Source: JAWKTM01 sp041399085 (GTDB lineage Bacteria; Planctomycetota; Planctomycetia; Pirellulales; Pirellulaceae). Taken from it: a DNA stretch of 64,000 nucleotides. The position numbers and the translations under genes were made by a program. The notes under the pieces are model-generated. The model saw nothing but the letters and a program-made list of their open reading frames with translations. It was not told the DNA's origin and ran no database searches. Each line of letters opens with the position of its first letter. Position 1 is the stretch's first letter. Where the stretch lies: the NCBI GenBank assembly GCA_041399085.1, contig JAWKTM010000035.1:1-64000 (forward strand), written 5' to 3'. Shown piece after piece: positions 36,024-45,861 of the stretch.

Positions 36024-38279
36024 ATGTGGGGCAGCGGAAAACATGCGATCCGGGGCGCGCGGCGCTGGTGGGGCGTCGTTGGCGTCGCGGTGCTGCTCGC
36101 CTCGCTCTCAGCGTCTCTGAGCGTCGGGCAGGTTGGGTCAACGCGTGCCACGGTTCCGCGACCGAATGTGAGAGTGCGGTTGTCACAGAATGTAGCTGTC
36201 GTTGAAGGCGACGCCGCCGAACCAATTCGTGCTCCGTTGCCGGGCCAGGAACCGAGTCCGCCGAGTCGGACTTTGCCAGCTTTGCCTTCAGTGAATGATT
36301 TCTTTCGATTCGTGGATGACTTCGTCAGTGAAGAGAGCGTGCCTGGACGCGGGGAGGAACAGGATTCGTCACTGCCTCCATCCATGAATGAGAACGTGCG
36401 GAGTGATGAGTTCGCGGACGAGTCGGAAGGCAACAGCCCAGCGGTAACGGGGACGGACTCCAATAAATCCGAAACCAGCGATCTCCCTCCCGCTTCGTCA
36501 AATGATATATCCGTGCCACTGATAGATGTGACGGCCGGTGGCGGCAATGTCGCGGTCGATGACATTCCGGTGGAGGCATTACCGGAATTAGCTTCGCCGA
36601 TCGGGGATCGCGACCGGACAATGAGTGAGGACTCAGGAGACACTTTGGTCCAGGAGTCGGCGGCGAATGAAAGCGTCGAGATGAGTGGACCACGTAACTC
36701 AGCGACTGAACCAGCGGTCGAGGAGTTGCCGCCGGGCGACAGCGAACCGGTTGAAATACCGTTGGCGGGCAATACGCTTGGCGACGCGATTCGATTGGAA
36801 AGTCATCAGGGGCGGATCACCCTGATCGCTCGGAACGCGCCGCTGAAGGAAGTGTTATCGCTGTTGGCTCAGAAAGAAGGGTTGAATCTGGTCTGTGCCG
36901 AGGATGTGATTGCCAATGTCTCGATCACTTTGCCCAACGCTTCGTTGCGCGATGCCTTGACGGCCATCGTTTCGACGGGCGGATGTACGTGGGCCGAACA
37001 GAATGGAATTGTGTATGTGACGAGCGTGGCGACGACGACGAAACTGGCGCCCGAAGTTCAAGATCGACAGGTGCGGGTGTTTCATTTGGATTATGTGACC
37101 GGCGCCGCCTTGGACGAGGCAGTCAAAGGGATGCTGTCGTCGACGGGAACTTCGTATGTCATTGCCGCGGATCCCACGGACAATCGTAAGACGCAAGAAA
37201 CGCTTGTCGTGGAAGACATGCCCGGGTTTGTGAGACGCGTGGAACAGTACGTTCGTCAGGTCGACGTCCCGCCTCGACAGGTGCAAATCGAAGTGCATGT
37301 ATTAGAAGTCGATCTCAAGGATGACTTGCGAAACGGCGTGAATTTTAAGGACGTCATGAATGCGGCGGGTGGAGAGTTCCACCTGGACATGCTTGGATTT
37401 GCGAACACAGCGGCCACGCAGGGCATGATGTTGCGATTGAACGGCGCCGACATTACGGGATTGGTCGAGTTGTTGCGTACGACCACGGATGCCAAGACGC
37501 TGGCTTCGCCGAAAGTGGTCGTGGTCAGCGGTCAAGAATCGAAGATTCAGGTGGGCCAGCAACTCGGCTTTAGCGTGATTCAGCAAACACAAACCAGCAC
37601 CATCCAAGACGTGCAGTTCCTGGACGTGGGCGTGGTGTTGACCGTGACACCGCGTGTGGGAAGTGACAATCGAGTGCTGCTGAAGGTGAAGCCAGAAGTC
37701 TCAACCGGCGCGATCAATCCACAAACTGGCTTGCCGGAAAAGGGGACATCGGAAGTGGCGACCGATGTGTTGCTGGACGATGGACAAGGGATTGTGATTG
37801 GTGGACTCATTCAAGAGCGCGACAGCAACACACAGAATAAGCTGCCTTGGTTAGGTGAATTGAAATATGTGGGACACTTATTTCAGCGTCGGGAGTTGGC
37901 CAAACGCCGGACCGAGGTGATCTTTGTGCTTATACCTCGTGTGATGCCTTGGGGTTATTGTGCGTGCGACCGAGACGCGCATGACATTGAAAGGGCGACG
38001 ACGCCTTTGTTGCATGGACCGCTTCATCGCGTGCCGCGACCTTGGGAACCACGGTTGCCCGATCCGGCCGACAATCCCACGCCGGCTTGGCCGATCGTTC
38101 ATCCACTTGCCACGCCGGAGTATCCGACGGCTGCCAACGCCTTTGCGCCGACTCGAGCGATACCTTCGGGTGCGATGCCTTATGAGGGCCAAGTCATACC
38201 AGCGGATTCGTTTCCACCGACGGCAGCTCGAATGCCGCGGCTATCTCGACTGCCGCCGGTGAGTTCGACGCGGCGGTAG
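36024..38279 (+). CDS. pilQ: PilQ-like secretin (lobe C)
   Basis: 751 residues from ATG 36024 (an upstream in-frame ATG at 35943 would bury the signal). Signal peptide VGVAVLLASLSASLSVGQ, a long acidic Ser/Pro linker to about residue 240, STN domain (ITLIARNAPLKEVLSLLAQKEG), N1 domain (VFHLDYVTGAALDEAVKGML), and the secretin barrel (AKTLASPKVVVVSGQESKIQVGQ, DVGVVLTVTPRVG, IVIGGLIQERDS, TEVIFVLIPRVMP). A Pro-rich tail follows. It forms the outer-membrane channel for the lobe C fibre. Confidence 0.92.
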   Translation: MWGSGKHAIRGARRWWGVVGVAVLLASLSASLSVGQVGSTRATVPRPNVRVRLSQNVAVVEGDAAEPIRAPLPGQEPSPPSRTLPALPSVNDFFRFVDDFVSEESVPGRGEEQDSSLPPSMNENVRSDEFADESEGNSPAVTGTDSNKSETSDLPPASSNDISVPLIDVTAGGGNVAVDDIPVEALPELASPIGDRDRTMSEDSGDTLVQESAANESVEMSGPRNSATEPAVEELPPGDSEPVEIPLAGNTLGDAIRLESHQGRITLIARNAPLKEVLSLLAQKEGLNLVCAEDVIANVSITLPNASLRDALTAIVSTGGCTWAEQNGIVYVTSVATTTKLAPEVQDRQVRVFHLDYVTGAALDEAVKGMLSSTGTSYVIAADPTDNRKTQETLVVEDMPGFVRRVEQYVRQVDVPPRQVQIEVHVLEVDLKDDLRNGVNFKDVMNAAGGEFHLDMLGFANTAATQGMMLRLNGADITGLVELLRTTTDAKTLASPKVVVVSGQESKIQVGQQLGFSVIQQTQTSTIQDVQFLDVGVVLTVTPRVGSDNRVLLKVKPEVSTGAINPQTGLPEKGTSEVATDVLLDDGQGIVIGGLIQERDSNTQNKLPWLGELKYVGHLFQRRELAKRRTEVIFVLIPRVMPWGYCACDRDAHDIERATTPLLHGPLHRVPRPWEPRLPDPADNPTPAWPIVHPLATPEYPTAANAFAPTRAIPSGAMPYEGQVIPADSFPPTAARMPRLSRLPPVSSTRR

Positions 38280-38356
38280 AGAGGAACCTACCGGCTTGCA
38301 AAACTTTGGACGCGAACACTTTCGGATGCTCATAAACTTGTAGGAGTGCGGCCGTC

Positions 38357-38560
38357 ATGCCGAATTTCATGGACATTCCGCCGGAACTGCAACATCTGAT
38401 CGAGAAACGCGAGGTCGAGGATCGGAGAGGCGGCGAGCGAAGGTCGAAGGACGCGCTACCCAACACGACTGACGGCGAATCGTCCTCGACGCAACAACGT
38501 CGCGGGAAAGATCGTCGCGGCAAAGCACGACGTCATGAGGATCGCGAGGAACAGTCATAG
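38357..38560 (+). CDS. Small highly charged hypothetical protein
   Basis: 67 residues from ATG 38357 with TAGGAGTG upstream. After a short hydrophobic start (MPNFMDIPPELQHLIEKRE) it is almost entirely Arg/Lys/Glu/Asp (RRGGERRSK, RRGKDRRGKARRHEDREEQ). Probably disordered; nucleic-acid or ribosome binding is possible but unsupported. It lies 77 bp after the secretin. Confidence 0.55.
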   Translation: MPNFMDIPPELQHLIEKREVEDRRGGERRSKDALPNTTDGESSSTQQRRGKDRRGKARRHEDREEQS

Positions 38561-38730
38561 AGGTCGCGAGTAGTGAGAGTGAGCGCATTGGACTCTGAAT
38601 ACAGAATGCATGGGGGAAGCTTGTCTATTGTTGAATTGTGACGGGAAGCCGAAAGCAAATGTTGCCTGGCGCGTCATTTGCGTCGTCTAAGGGTGAGAGC
38701 TAACTTACCCCGACAAGATTTCTTTCCACG

Positions 38731-39402
38731 ATGTCGCTACCTGAACCTCAATCGCGAACGACGCTTGCCGACCAGGGCTATTCGAATGTGGCTGCGGAAA
38801 CGTTGCTGTTAATCTACCGCGATCGCGCGGATGAGCTTGCCTTCAACGAATTGGTACATCGGTTCGAACGCGAGATCTTCAACTATTTGTATCGCTATCT
38901 GCGAAACCGGGAGTTGGCCGAAGAGGCGTTTCAAGCGACATTCTTGCGGCTGCATGAGAAATGCCATCTGTATGAACCGGGGCGTCAAGTGCGACCGTGG
39001 TTGTACAGCATCGCGACGAGCCAAGCGATTGACCTGCTGCGACGCGAGGGGCGGCATACGAACGTAAGTTTGGACGAGCAGCGTGGCGGTGCCGATTCCG
39101 ATATGTCGATACGTCAGATGTTAGCGTCGGACGAGCCGGGGCCGTTGGCGGAAATTCAGCAACTGGAAGTTCGCGAGTGGACACGTCAGTCGGTCGACAA
39201 GCTGCCGACTCACTTGCGTGTTGTGGTGCTTATGGTGTTCTTTCAGGGATTGAAATACCGTGAGGCCGCCGCAGCGCTCGACTTGCCGGTTGGCACCGTC
39301 AAATCGCGAATGCATAAGGCACTCGTGCAACTTCATTCCGCTTGGAAGCAGGACCATCCCGATGCCGAATTGGAAGACGAAGGCTCCCTCTATGACGCAT
39401 AG
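38731..39402 (+). CDS. RNA polymerase sigma factor, ECF type
   Basis: 223 residues. Region 2: FNELVHRFEREIFNYLYRYLRNRELAEEAFQATFLRLHEK and RPWLYSIATSQAIDLLRRE. Region 4: VLMVFFQGLKYREAAAALDLPVGTVKSRMHKAL, with the helix-turn-helix at its end. An N-terminal ~20 residue tail is variable. Its stop overlaps the start of a small downstream gene, which may encode its modulator. Confidence 0.92.
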   Translation: MSLPEPQSRTTLADQGYSNVAAETLLLIYRDRADELAFNELVHRFEREIFNYLYRYLRNRELAEEAFQATFLRLHEKCHLYEPGRQVRPWLYSIATSQAIDLLRREGRHTNVSLDEQRGGADSDMSIRQMLASDEPGPLAEIQQLEVREWTRQSVDKLPTHLRVVVLMVFFQGLKYREAAAALDLPVGTVKSRMHKALVQLHSAWKQDHPDAELEDEGSLYDA

Positions 39403-39619
39403 CGATCCAAATCGCGGAAGTCGCGACGACTCGAATCGGTGGCGGCGGATGATTGATGTCGAGGAAGATGCTCGCGCGGAGTTGCAGCAACTGTTGCGCG
39501 GGCTGACTTGCCTCGACTCGGATCGGCCGATGATTGATCCGCCCACCGGGCTGGCTCAGCGGACCTGCGAATCGATTCGAGCGTTGCGGTCCCAGCAGCA
39601 ACAGTCTCCGGCGAACTAG
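39392..39619 (+). CDS. Small protein coupled to the sigma factor
   Basis: 75 residues from ATG 39392, overlapping the sigma stop by 11 bases. Soluble and acidic/Arg-rich with a helical middle (EEDARAELQQLLRGLTC); no membrane helix and no zinc-binding HxxxCxxC of anti-sigma factors. Position suggests a role with the sigma factor, but the sequence alone does not show it. Confidence 0.55.
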   Translation: MTHSDPNRGSRDDSNRWRRMIDVEEDARAELQQLLRGLTCLDSDRPMIDPPTGLAQRTCESIRALRSQQQQSPAN

Positions 39620-39686
39620 CGTATTGAACCATCCGCACGACTGGGTGACAATAAACCGGCTCCCAGATATTCGAGAGGATGGTGCT

Positions 39687-42588
39687 ATGCGTTGTCGAAC
39701 CGCGTCCGGATGCGCGTTCCTGTTTTCCCTCAGTTTGATCGTTCAGGCTGCAATTGCCGCCGAGCCGATGCCGCAACCCGCGACCGAAGATGTCGCTTTC
39801 TTTGAGGCGAAGATTCGGCCGGTGCTGGTCGAGCATTGTTACGAGTGCCACGCGGCGGATTCGAAGATCGTTCACGGCGGATTGCGAGTCGATACGCGCG
39901 AAGCGTTGGCGGTGGGCGGCGATTCCGGGCCCGCTGTGATTCCTGGGAATGTGGAAGAAAGTTTGCTGCTGTCGGCAATGCGTCATGAATCGTTCGAGAT
40001 GCCGCCCGAGGGAAAGTTGCCGGACCACGTCATCGCCGACTTCGAACAATGGATTCAGCGCGGCGCGGCGGACCCGCGCGAAGGTGAGCCACTCGCCGCG
40101 GCGCCTAGCTACGACTGGGAACAAGCTCGGCAGTTTTGGGCCTATCGCCCACTGGTTCCGGTGACGCCGCCCGATGTCGGCGATAGCACGTGGCCGCGCA
40201 CGGAGATGGATCGCTTTGTCTGGCAAGGATACGAATCACAAGGCTTGTCGCCGGGCGAGGATGCTTCGCGGCAGACATTGGTACGGCGGTTGTATTTCGA
40301 CTTAATCGGCTTGCCGCCGTCTGAAGCCGAATTGGCCAACTCGGACGAGCCAATCGAAACGCTGGTCGATCGCTTGCTGGCCTCACCGCGATTCGGCGAG
40401 CGATGGGGGCGACACTGGTTGGATGTCGCGCGGTTCGCCGAGTCGACTGGTGGCGGGCGGTCGCGCGTGTTGCACGAAGCTTGGCGGTATCGCGACTACG
40501 TGCTGGACGCCTTCAATCGCGACAAGCCGTTCGACGAGTTCGTTGTCGAGCAAATCGCGGGCGACTTGTTGTCGAGTGAGTCGAACGAGCAGCGGGCCGA
40601 GCAGCTTGCGGCCACGAGCTTCCTGGCGCTTGGGCCGATCAACTACGAATTGCAGGATAAAGAACTGCTGCGGATGGAAGTGATCGACGAGCAAATCGAC
40701 ACGATCGGCCGCGCGCTCTTGGGGCAGACGATCGGATGCGCTCGATGTCACGATCACAAATTCGATCCGATTCCGACGAGCGACTATTACGCGCTGACCG
40801 GCATCTTTCGCAGCACAAAGACGCTGACGCCCGGCAATGTTTCGGGCAACGTCATGCGCAGCTTGCCGCTGCCGCCCGAGCAGCAGGCGTTACTGGACGA
40901 GCATCTCGCCGCGGTCGATCAACTGCAAGCGAAAGTGGATGCCGCCAAGCAGCAACTGAAGGAGCTGGGCGGTCAGGCAACCAGCAACGTGAAGAACGTT
41001 CGCTCGGAGAAGCTGTCGGGGATCGTGATCGATGACACGGCGGCGGAAGTGATTGGCGAGTGGACGAAGTCGGCGTCTGTCGCGGGCTATGTGGACGAAG
41101 GTTATCTGCACGATCTTGCGTCAAACGATGGACAACGCCGCGTGATCTATCGGCCTCGCGTGGAAAAGGCGGGGCGATATGAAGTGCGAGTTAACTACAC
41201 GATCGGTACAAATCGGGCGGCGGCGGCGCCGATCACCGTTTGGCACGCCGACGGCGAAACGATGATGCGCGTCGATCAGCGTAAGTCGCCCAATGTGGAC
41301 GGCGTGTTTCACTCGCTGGGCGAATTCCGGTTCGAGCCCGACGGGCCCGCCTCGATCACGATCGCTAACGATGGGGCCAAGGGGCATGTGATCGCGGACG
41401 CCGTGCAGTTGTTGCCGGTCGGAGGAGCGACGAACGACGCGAAACGAGTGGCCGATGCCTCAACAACCGAGGCGGACTCGGATGCCGGGTCGGAATCTAG
41501 GCCGAACAAGCGAGCGGCGCGGCGCAAACAAGTACAAGCGGAGCTTCAGAAGCTGGAGACGGATTTAGCCGCACTGAAGAAGCGAGCGCCAGTCGAAGCG
41601 GCTCAAGTGATGTCGGTCGAAGAAGAGGCCGAGCCGGGCGATTATCACATTTGCATTCGCGGCAATGTTCATAAGCTCGGACCGGTCGTGGCGCGCGGTG
41701 CGTTGACGGTTGCCAGCGCGACACCGGCGTTGGAAATCTCGCCCGGCGCCAGCGGTCGCTTGGAGCTCGCCCGATGGATCGCCAGCCCGGACAATCCGTT
41801 AACGGCCCGCGTCTACGTGAATCGCGTCTGGCGGAATCTGTTTGGCGCGGGAATCGTGAGAACACCCGACAATTTTGGCACGACGGGCGAAGCGCCGACA
41901 CACCCTGAGCTGCTCGACTACTTGGCCACGCAGTTCATCGCTGACGGTTGGTCGACCAAGCGACTTATTCGGCACATTGTTTTGTCGCGCACCTATCAGT
42001 TGGCTTCGATCGACGCCGCTACGGACGAGCAGTTGCGCTGGCTGACGCATCACGCGCGTCGACGATTGGATGCCGAGGCATTGCGGGATGCGATTCTCAG
42101 CTTCAGCGGTCGGCTCGACGAGACTTATGGCGGGCGAGTGTTTCCGCCCAACATGAACGCGGAAGTCGGGTTCGATTTCAGTTTGGAGCGGCGGGCGGTT
42201 TACGTTCCGGCATTTCGCAATTCACTGGATGAGCTGTTTCAGGTGTTCGACTTTGCGAATCCGAACATGGTGACTGGCAATCGGAACACCAGCACGCTGC
42301 CAACGCAGGCTCTGTATTTAATGAATAGCCCGTTCGTCATGCGGCAGGCCGACCAAGCCGCCCAGCGACTGTTGGAGGATCCGACGGCGGACGATGAACG
42401 GCGGATCGTGCTGGCTTATCGCCGAGCGATTGGTCGCGAACCGACGCCGGGCGAGCTGGAGTTGTCGCGCGAATTCCTCGCTGCGGCCGGAGCGTCGGGA
42501 GATGCCGCGCCCGGACGTGCGTCGGCGGGCTTGGAGCCAGTTCTGCCAATCGCTGATTGCGTGCGTCGACTTTCGCTACCTGCGTTAG
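39687..42588 (+). pseudogene. PSCyt1-DUF1549-DUF1553 protein, one frame break near the end
   Basis: About 967 residues once repaired. Signal peptide (CAFLFSLSLIVQAAIAAEP), cytochrome-like PSCyt1 with HCYECHAAD (CxxCH), DUF1549 (RFGERWGRHWLDVARFAEST; IGCARCHDHKFDP), then an inserted golvesin/CBM-like domain (about 440-570: GRYEVRVNYTIGTNRAAAAPI, VDQRKSPNVDG, IADAVQLLPV) and DUF1553 (NRVWRNLFGAGIVRTPDNFGTTG; NMVTGNRNTSTLPTQALYLMNS). The usual C-terminus AWSQFCQSLIACVDFRYLR appears only in the +1 frame, ending at 42588, so one extra base lies near 42510-42530. Family is secreted and often linked to polysaccharide use in planctomycetes; the exact reaction is unknown. Confidence 0.85.
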
Positions 42589-43001
42589 ATGATGCGATGC
42601 TAGCGATGGCCGTTCGAGGCCCGATGCGAGCTAGCATCGCCAAACTCCGTTCTCTGCGTGAGCCCAGCGAAACCAGGCAAACTGGGGTCACGCTCGTTGC
42701 CAAAAATCTTTCCGGAATTGGCAAGTTGCTCAAAGTTTGACGGTCGCGTCGTCGATATCAATGTTGCCGATTGCGCCACTCGGAGGCTCGTGCCAGCACG
42801 GGCGCCGTGTCCGCGATCGTTCAGGGGGGAATTTACTTGGCCGGCGAACGACGTGTCCGCGCATCGATTGGGTGCGGTGGAGACGCGTCGTCGCTGGTTA
42901 GGTAATTCAAAGTTGAAAACTTCGTGCCGGCCCATGCGGCAAGTCCGACCTGACCGATCGCGCTCACGCGCCCCGACTCGAGCTTCCGGGAACGTCATTC
43001 C
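42589..43001. other. Intergenic region, no gene seen
   Basis: 413 bp between the PSCyt1 gene and the TolC-like gene. The broken frame of the former runs on to 42740, but without family resemblance. No promoter or terminator was recognised. Confidence 0.4.
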
Positions 43002-45446
43002 ATGACACGGCAACTGACCACTCATTTGGCGCTGATGCTGACATTGCTGTCGCTTGTGACCGGCTGTCATCCCACGCAGCCGTTCTATTTGCAAGAAGAC
43101 GGCGACCTCTCGCATTATCTGGACACGGCCCAGCAGATCGAGCAGCCGGATTACGATCAGGCCAGCTTGGACGAAGTGGTGCAGAGCCACTCGCCGTTCA
43201 TGCTCAGCAACTTCGAGATCGACGAGACGTGGGACTTGTCGCTGGAAGAGTGCGTCTCGATCGCCTTGCAGAACAGCAAGATCATCCGCACGGTCGGCGG
43301 CACGCAACAATTGCGTGGCAACTTTGCCGCCACGATCATGTCGGCCACGTCCGAAGGCAGCACGTCGGTCTATGATCCGGCGATTGTGGAAAGCACCACG
43401 AACCCGACCGGCCAAGTGGTCGATTCCCAAGGCAACCGTGTGCAGCAACGGGGTGCGGCACGAGCCAATCAAACGGTTGGCGTCGAGGATGCGTTGGCTG
43501 AGTTCGACGCTCAATTCTTCAGTGCGTTTAACTACAGCCAAACCGATCGGCCGCGAAATACATCGAATCAGAACCCGTTTAACCCGCTGATTTTCCAAGC
43601 CACGGACGCCAACTTTTTGGCGGCCGTGTCGAAGCGAACGGCGACGGGCAGCATCTTTACGTTCCGCGGCACGACGGCCTACTCGCGAAACAACATTCCG
43701 ATCGGTTTGGGCCGGGCCTTGCCGAGCGACTGGACACAAACGATCGAAGCCGAGTGGACGCAGCCGTTGTTGCGAAACCGCGGCACGCAAGTGAACCGGA
43801 TCCCGGTGATCTTGGCTCGCACGAACGCCGACATTTCGCTGGCCGACTTCGAGACCGCCGTCCGCAACTTGGTGCTCGACGTGGAGAACGCCTACTGGGA
43901 TCTTCACACTTCGTACCGATCGTTGGAGACGGCCAAGACGGGCCGCGACAGCGCTCAAGTCACTTGGAAGAACACGTATCTGAAATCCGAAGCGGGAGCC
44001 ACGGGCGGCGACGCCCAGGCGGAAGCTCAGTCGCGCGAACAGTATTACTTCTTCCGCGCGGCGGTGCAGACCGCCTTGGCGGGCTCGAACGTCCAAGGAC
44101 AAGATCCCGGTCTGTTGGGTCGCGAACGTCAATTGCGATTCCTGAGGGGGTTGGCTCCGTCCGATGGCCGACTGATTCGACCGATCGACGAACCGACGAT
44201 GGCTCCGGTCGAATTCCAATGGCACGACGTGCAAGGCGAAGCTCTGTTCCGAAGTCCGGAACTGCGTCGTCAGAAGTGGCGAATCAAACAACGCGAGTTG
44301 GAGTTGATCTCGGCTCGCAATCAATTGTTGCCGGAATTGAACGTCTCGGGTGTGTACCGCTTCGTCGGTGTGGGTGATGAACTGATCGCGGCCGAACGCA
44401 ACGGCATCATCTTCCCGAATCCAGGTTCGCGAGCTTGGGAAGTGTTGACCGGCGGCGATTTCCAGGAAGCCGGCCTACGCGTGGATTTCACGCCACCAGC
44501 CTTCGGGGCTCGTCGCGAACTGGCACGCGTCCGCAATGTGCAACTGTCGATGGTTCGCGAACAAGCCTTGTTGGAAGATAAGGAACTGGCTCTCACACAC
44601 CAATTGAGCGACGCCCTCGTGGGCCTCGACAGCCACTATCACCTAGTACAAACGCATTTCCAACGCTGGATCGCTTCGACCAAGGAAGTGAACGCCGCGG
44701 AATTGTTAGTAGATCGTGGCAAGGCGCCGATCGATATCTTGCTGGACGCTCAACGTCGCCGAGCTAACGCTCAGATCGACTATTACCGAGCTCTCAGCGA
44801 ATACAACAAGTCGGTCGCTTATGTGCACTATTTGAAAGGTTCACTATTAGAATTCAATAACATTGTGCTCGACGAAGGCCCGTGGCCGCAGAAGGCTTAC
44901 TGGGACGCCTTGGGGCGGGCTCGCGAACGCGACGCCAGCTACTACCTGGATTACGGCTGGACTCGGCCAAACGTCATCAGCCGCGGACCGACGCCCCAAC
45001 ATGGTGGCGAGATGGGCTTGTCGCCGCTGGGCGAAGAGATCGACACGCCGCTGCAACCGACTCCGGCGGGCCCGGCTTCGGAAGGCGACGATAACTTCCT
45101 GCCAACGCCAGCTCCGCTTCCGGCTTCGCCCGACGATTTGTTGCCGCCGGGTGGATTCGAGGAAGCTCCGCTGCCGACCCCGATGCCAACGCCGGGCGGC
45201 GAAGGCGGCAATATCACTCGCCGTCCTGCCGGTCCGGCGCTGAACGCACCCGGCAAGCGGGCCGACGCCGGTGCCGTGCGAACCGGCACGCTGGCTGGCG
45301 GCAGCGGCGACAAGGCGTTCGATTGGGGATCGGCGTCGAACGTCGTGGGCGGTCAACCGGCTCCGGCCACCAACAACGCGGTTCGCGCGGCAACGTTCAC
45401 GCAACCGACCGCTGGCCGCGCGAATCCCTTGCGTTCCTCTAAGTAG
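43002..45446 (+). CDS. TolC-family outer-membrane lipoprotein
   Basis: 814 residues. Lipoprotein signal MTRQLTTHLALMLTLLSLVTGC, then an outer-membrane efflux (OEP) fold with two halves: LSLEECVSIALQNSKIIRTV...VRNLVLDVENAYWDLHTSYRSLE, and ELRRQKWRIKQRELELISARNQLLPELNVSGVYR...VDRGKAPIDILLDAQRRRANAQIDYYRALSEYNKSVAYVHYLKGSLL. An insertion near 100-180 and a Pro/Gly/Ala-rich C-terminal tail of about 150 residues are extra. No RND or ABC pump genes are adjacent. It would form a trans-outer-membrane channel. Confidence 0.88.
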   Translation: MTRQLTTHLALMLTLLSLVTGCHPTQPFYLQEDGDLSHYLDTAQQIEQPDYDQASLDEVVQSHSPFMLSNFEIDETWDLSLEECVSIALQNSKIIRTVGGTQQLRGNFAATIMSATSEGSTSVYDPAIVESTTNPTGQVVDSQGNRVQQRGAARANQTVGVEDALAEFDAQFFSAFNYSQTDRPRNTSNQNPFNPLIFQATDANFLAAVSKRTATGSIFTFRGTTAYSRNNIPIGLGRALPSDWTQTIEAEWTQPLLRNRGTQVNRIPVILARTNADISLADFETAVRNLVLDVENAYWDLHTSYRSLETAKTGRDSAQVTWKNTYLKSEAGATGGDAQAEAQSREQYYFFRAAVQTALAGSNVQGQDPGLLGRERQLRFLRGLAPSDGRLIRPIDEPTMAPVEFQWHDVQGEALFRSPELRRQKWRIKQRELELISARNQLLPELNVSGVYRFVGVGDELIAAERNGIIFPNPGSRAWEVLTGGDFQEAGLRVDFTPPAFGARRELARVRNVQLSMVREQALLEDKELALTHQLSDALVGLDSHYHLVQTHFQRWIASTKEVNAAELLVDRGKAPIDILLDAQRRRANAQIDYYRALSEYNKSVAYVHYLKGSLLEFNNIVLDEGPWPQKAYWDALGRARERDASYYLDYGWTRPNVISRGPTPQHGGEMGLSPLGEEIDTPLQPTPAGPASEGDDNFLPTPAPLPASPDDLLPPGGFEEAPLPTPMPTPGGEGGNITRRPAGPALNAPGKRADAGAVRTGTLAGGSGDKAFDWGSASNVVGGQPAPATNNAVRAATFTQPTAGRANPLRSSK

Positions 45447-45541
45447 CCTCCGGCCAACGTCCAAGACTGTGGGGCGTACTAAGCGATGTGTGTGTGAGAT
45501 GGTATCTTAAACCTCTGATCCTGCATAACTGTGAGATTCTC

Positions 45542-45799
45542 ATGTCCGATCCACGAACAACTCAATTAGCTCGCGAACAAGCCGCCACACTGTTGGCACA
45601 GCACGGCGCGCCGGACTCCGAGCCGTTTTATGAGACCATTATGATTCGGGACGGAGGCTATATCGGACGGCGATTCTCGCGCGGCCATCTGTCCGCTCTA
45701 TGGACGGCGACGGACAATGAGATTCGTGTGATCGACGAAGAACATCACGAGTTGGGGCACGTTCATGTGGACGCGCCTCAGTTGCCACGCGCGGCTTAA
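45542..45799 (+). CDS. Small hypothetical protein
   Basis: 85 residues from ATG 45542. Soluble; central ETIMIRDGGYIGRRFSRGHLSALWTATDNEIRVIDEEHHELG looks like a small beta-rich domain. No family recognised. Followed by a clear terminator. Confidence 0.65.
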   Translation: MSDPRTTQLAREQAATLLAQHGAPDSEPFYETIMIRDGGYIGRRFSRGHLSALWTATDNEIRVIDEEHHELGHVHVDAPQLPRAA

Positions 45800-45833
45800 T
45801 CGTTTGTAGCCATCGACGCTGATAATTTGGAGT

Positions 45834-45856
45834 GCTCCGCCTTGTCGGAGCTTTTT
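45834..45856 (+). terminator. Rho-independent terminator
   Basis: GCTCCG-CCTTGT-CGGAGC followed by TTTTT, directly downstream of the 85-residue gene and just before the convergent NAD synthetase gene ends. Confidence 0.8.
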
Positions 45857-45861
45857 CCACT

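Noticed and set aside
42589..42740. C-terminal extension of the PSCyt1 protein
   Set aside because: The family C-terminus ends at 42588 in the other frame; the extension resembles nothing known.
42600..44324. Long minus-strand ORF
   Set aside because: It is antisense to the TolC-like gene and has no family features; GC-rich DNA opens such frames by chance.
45834..45856. Terminator for nadE on the minus strand
   Set aside because: On that strand the hairpin is not followed by a T-run; it fits the plus-strand gene.
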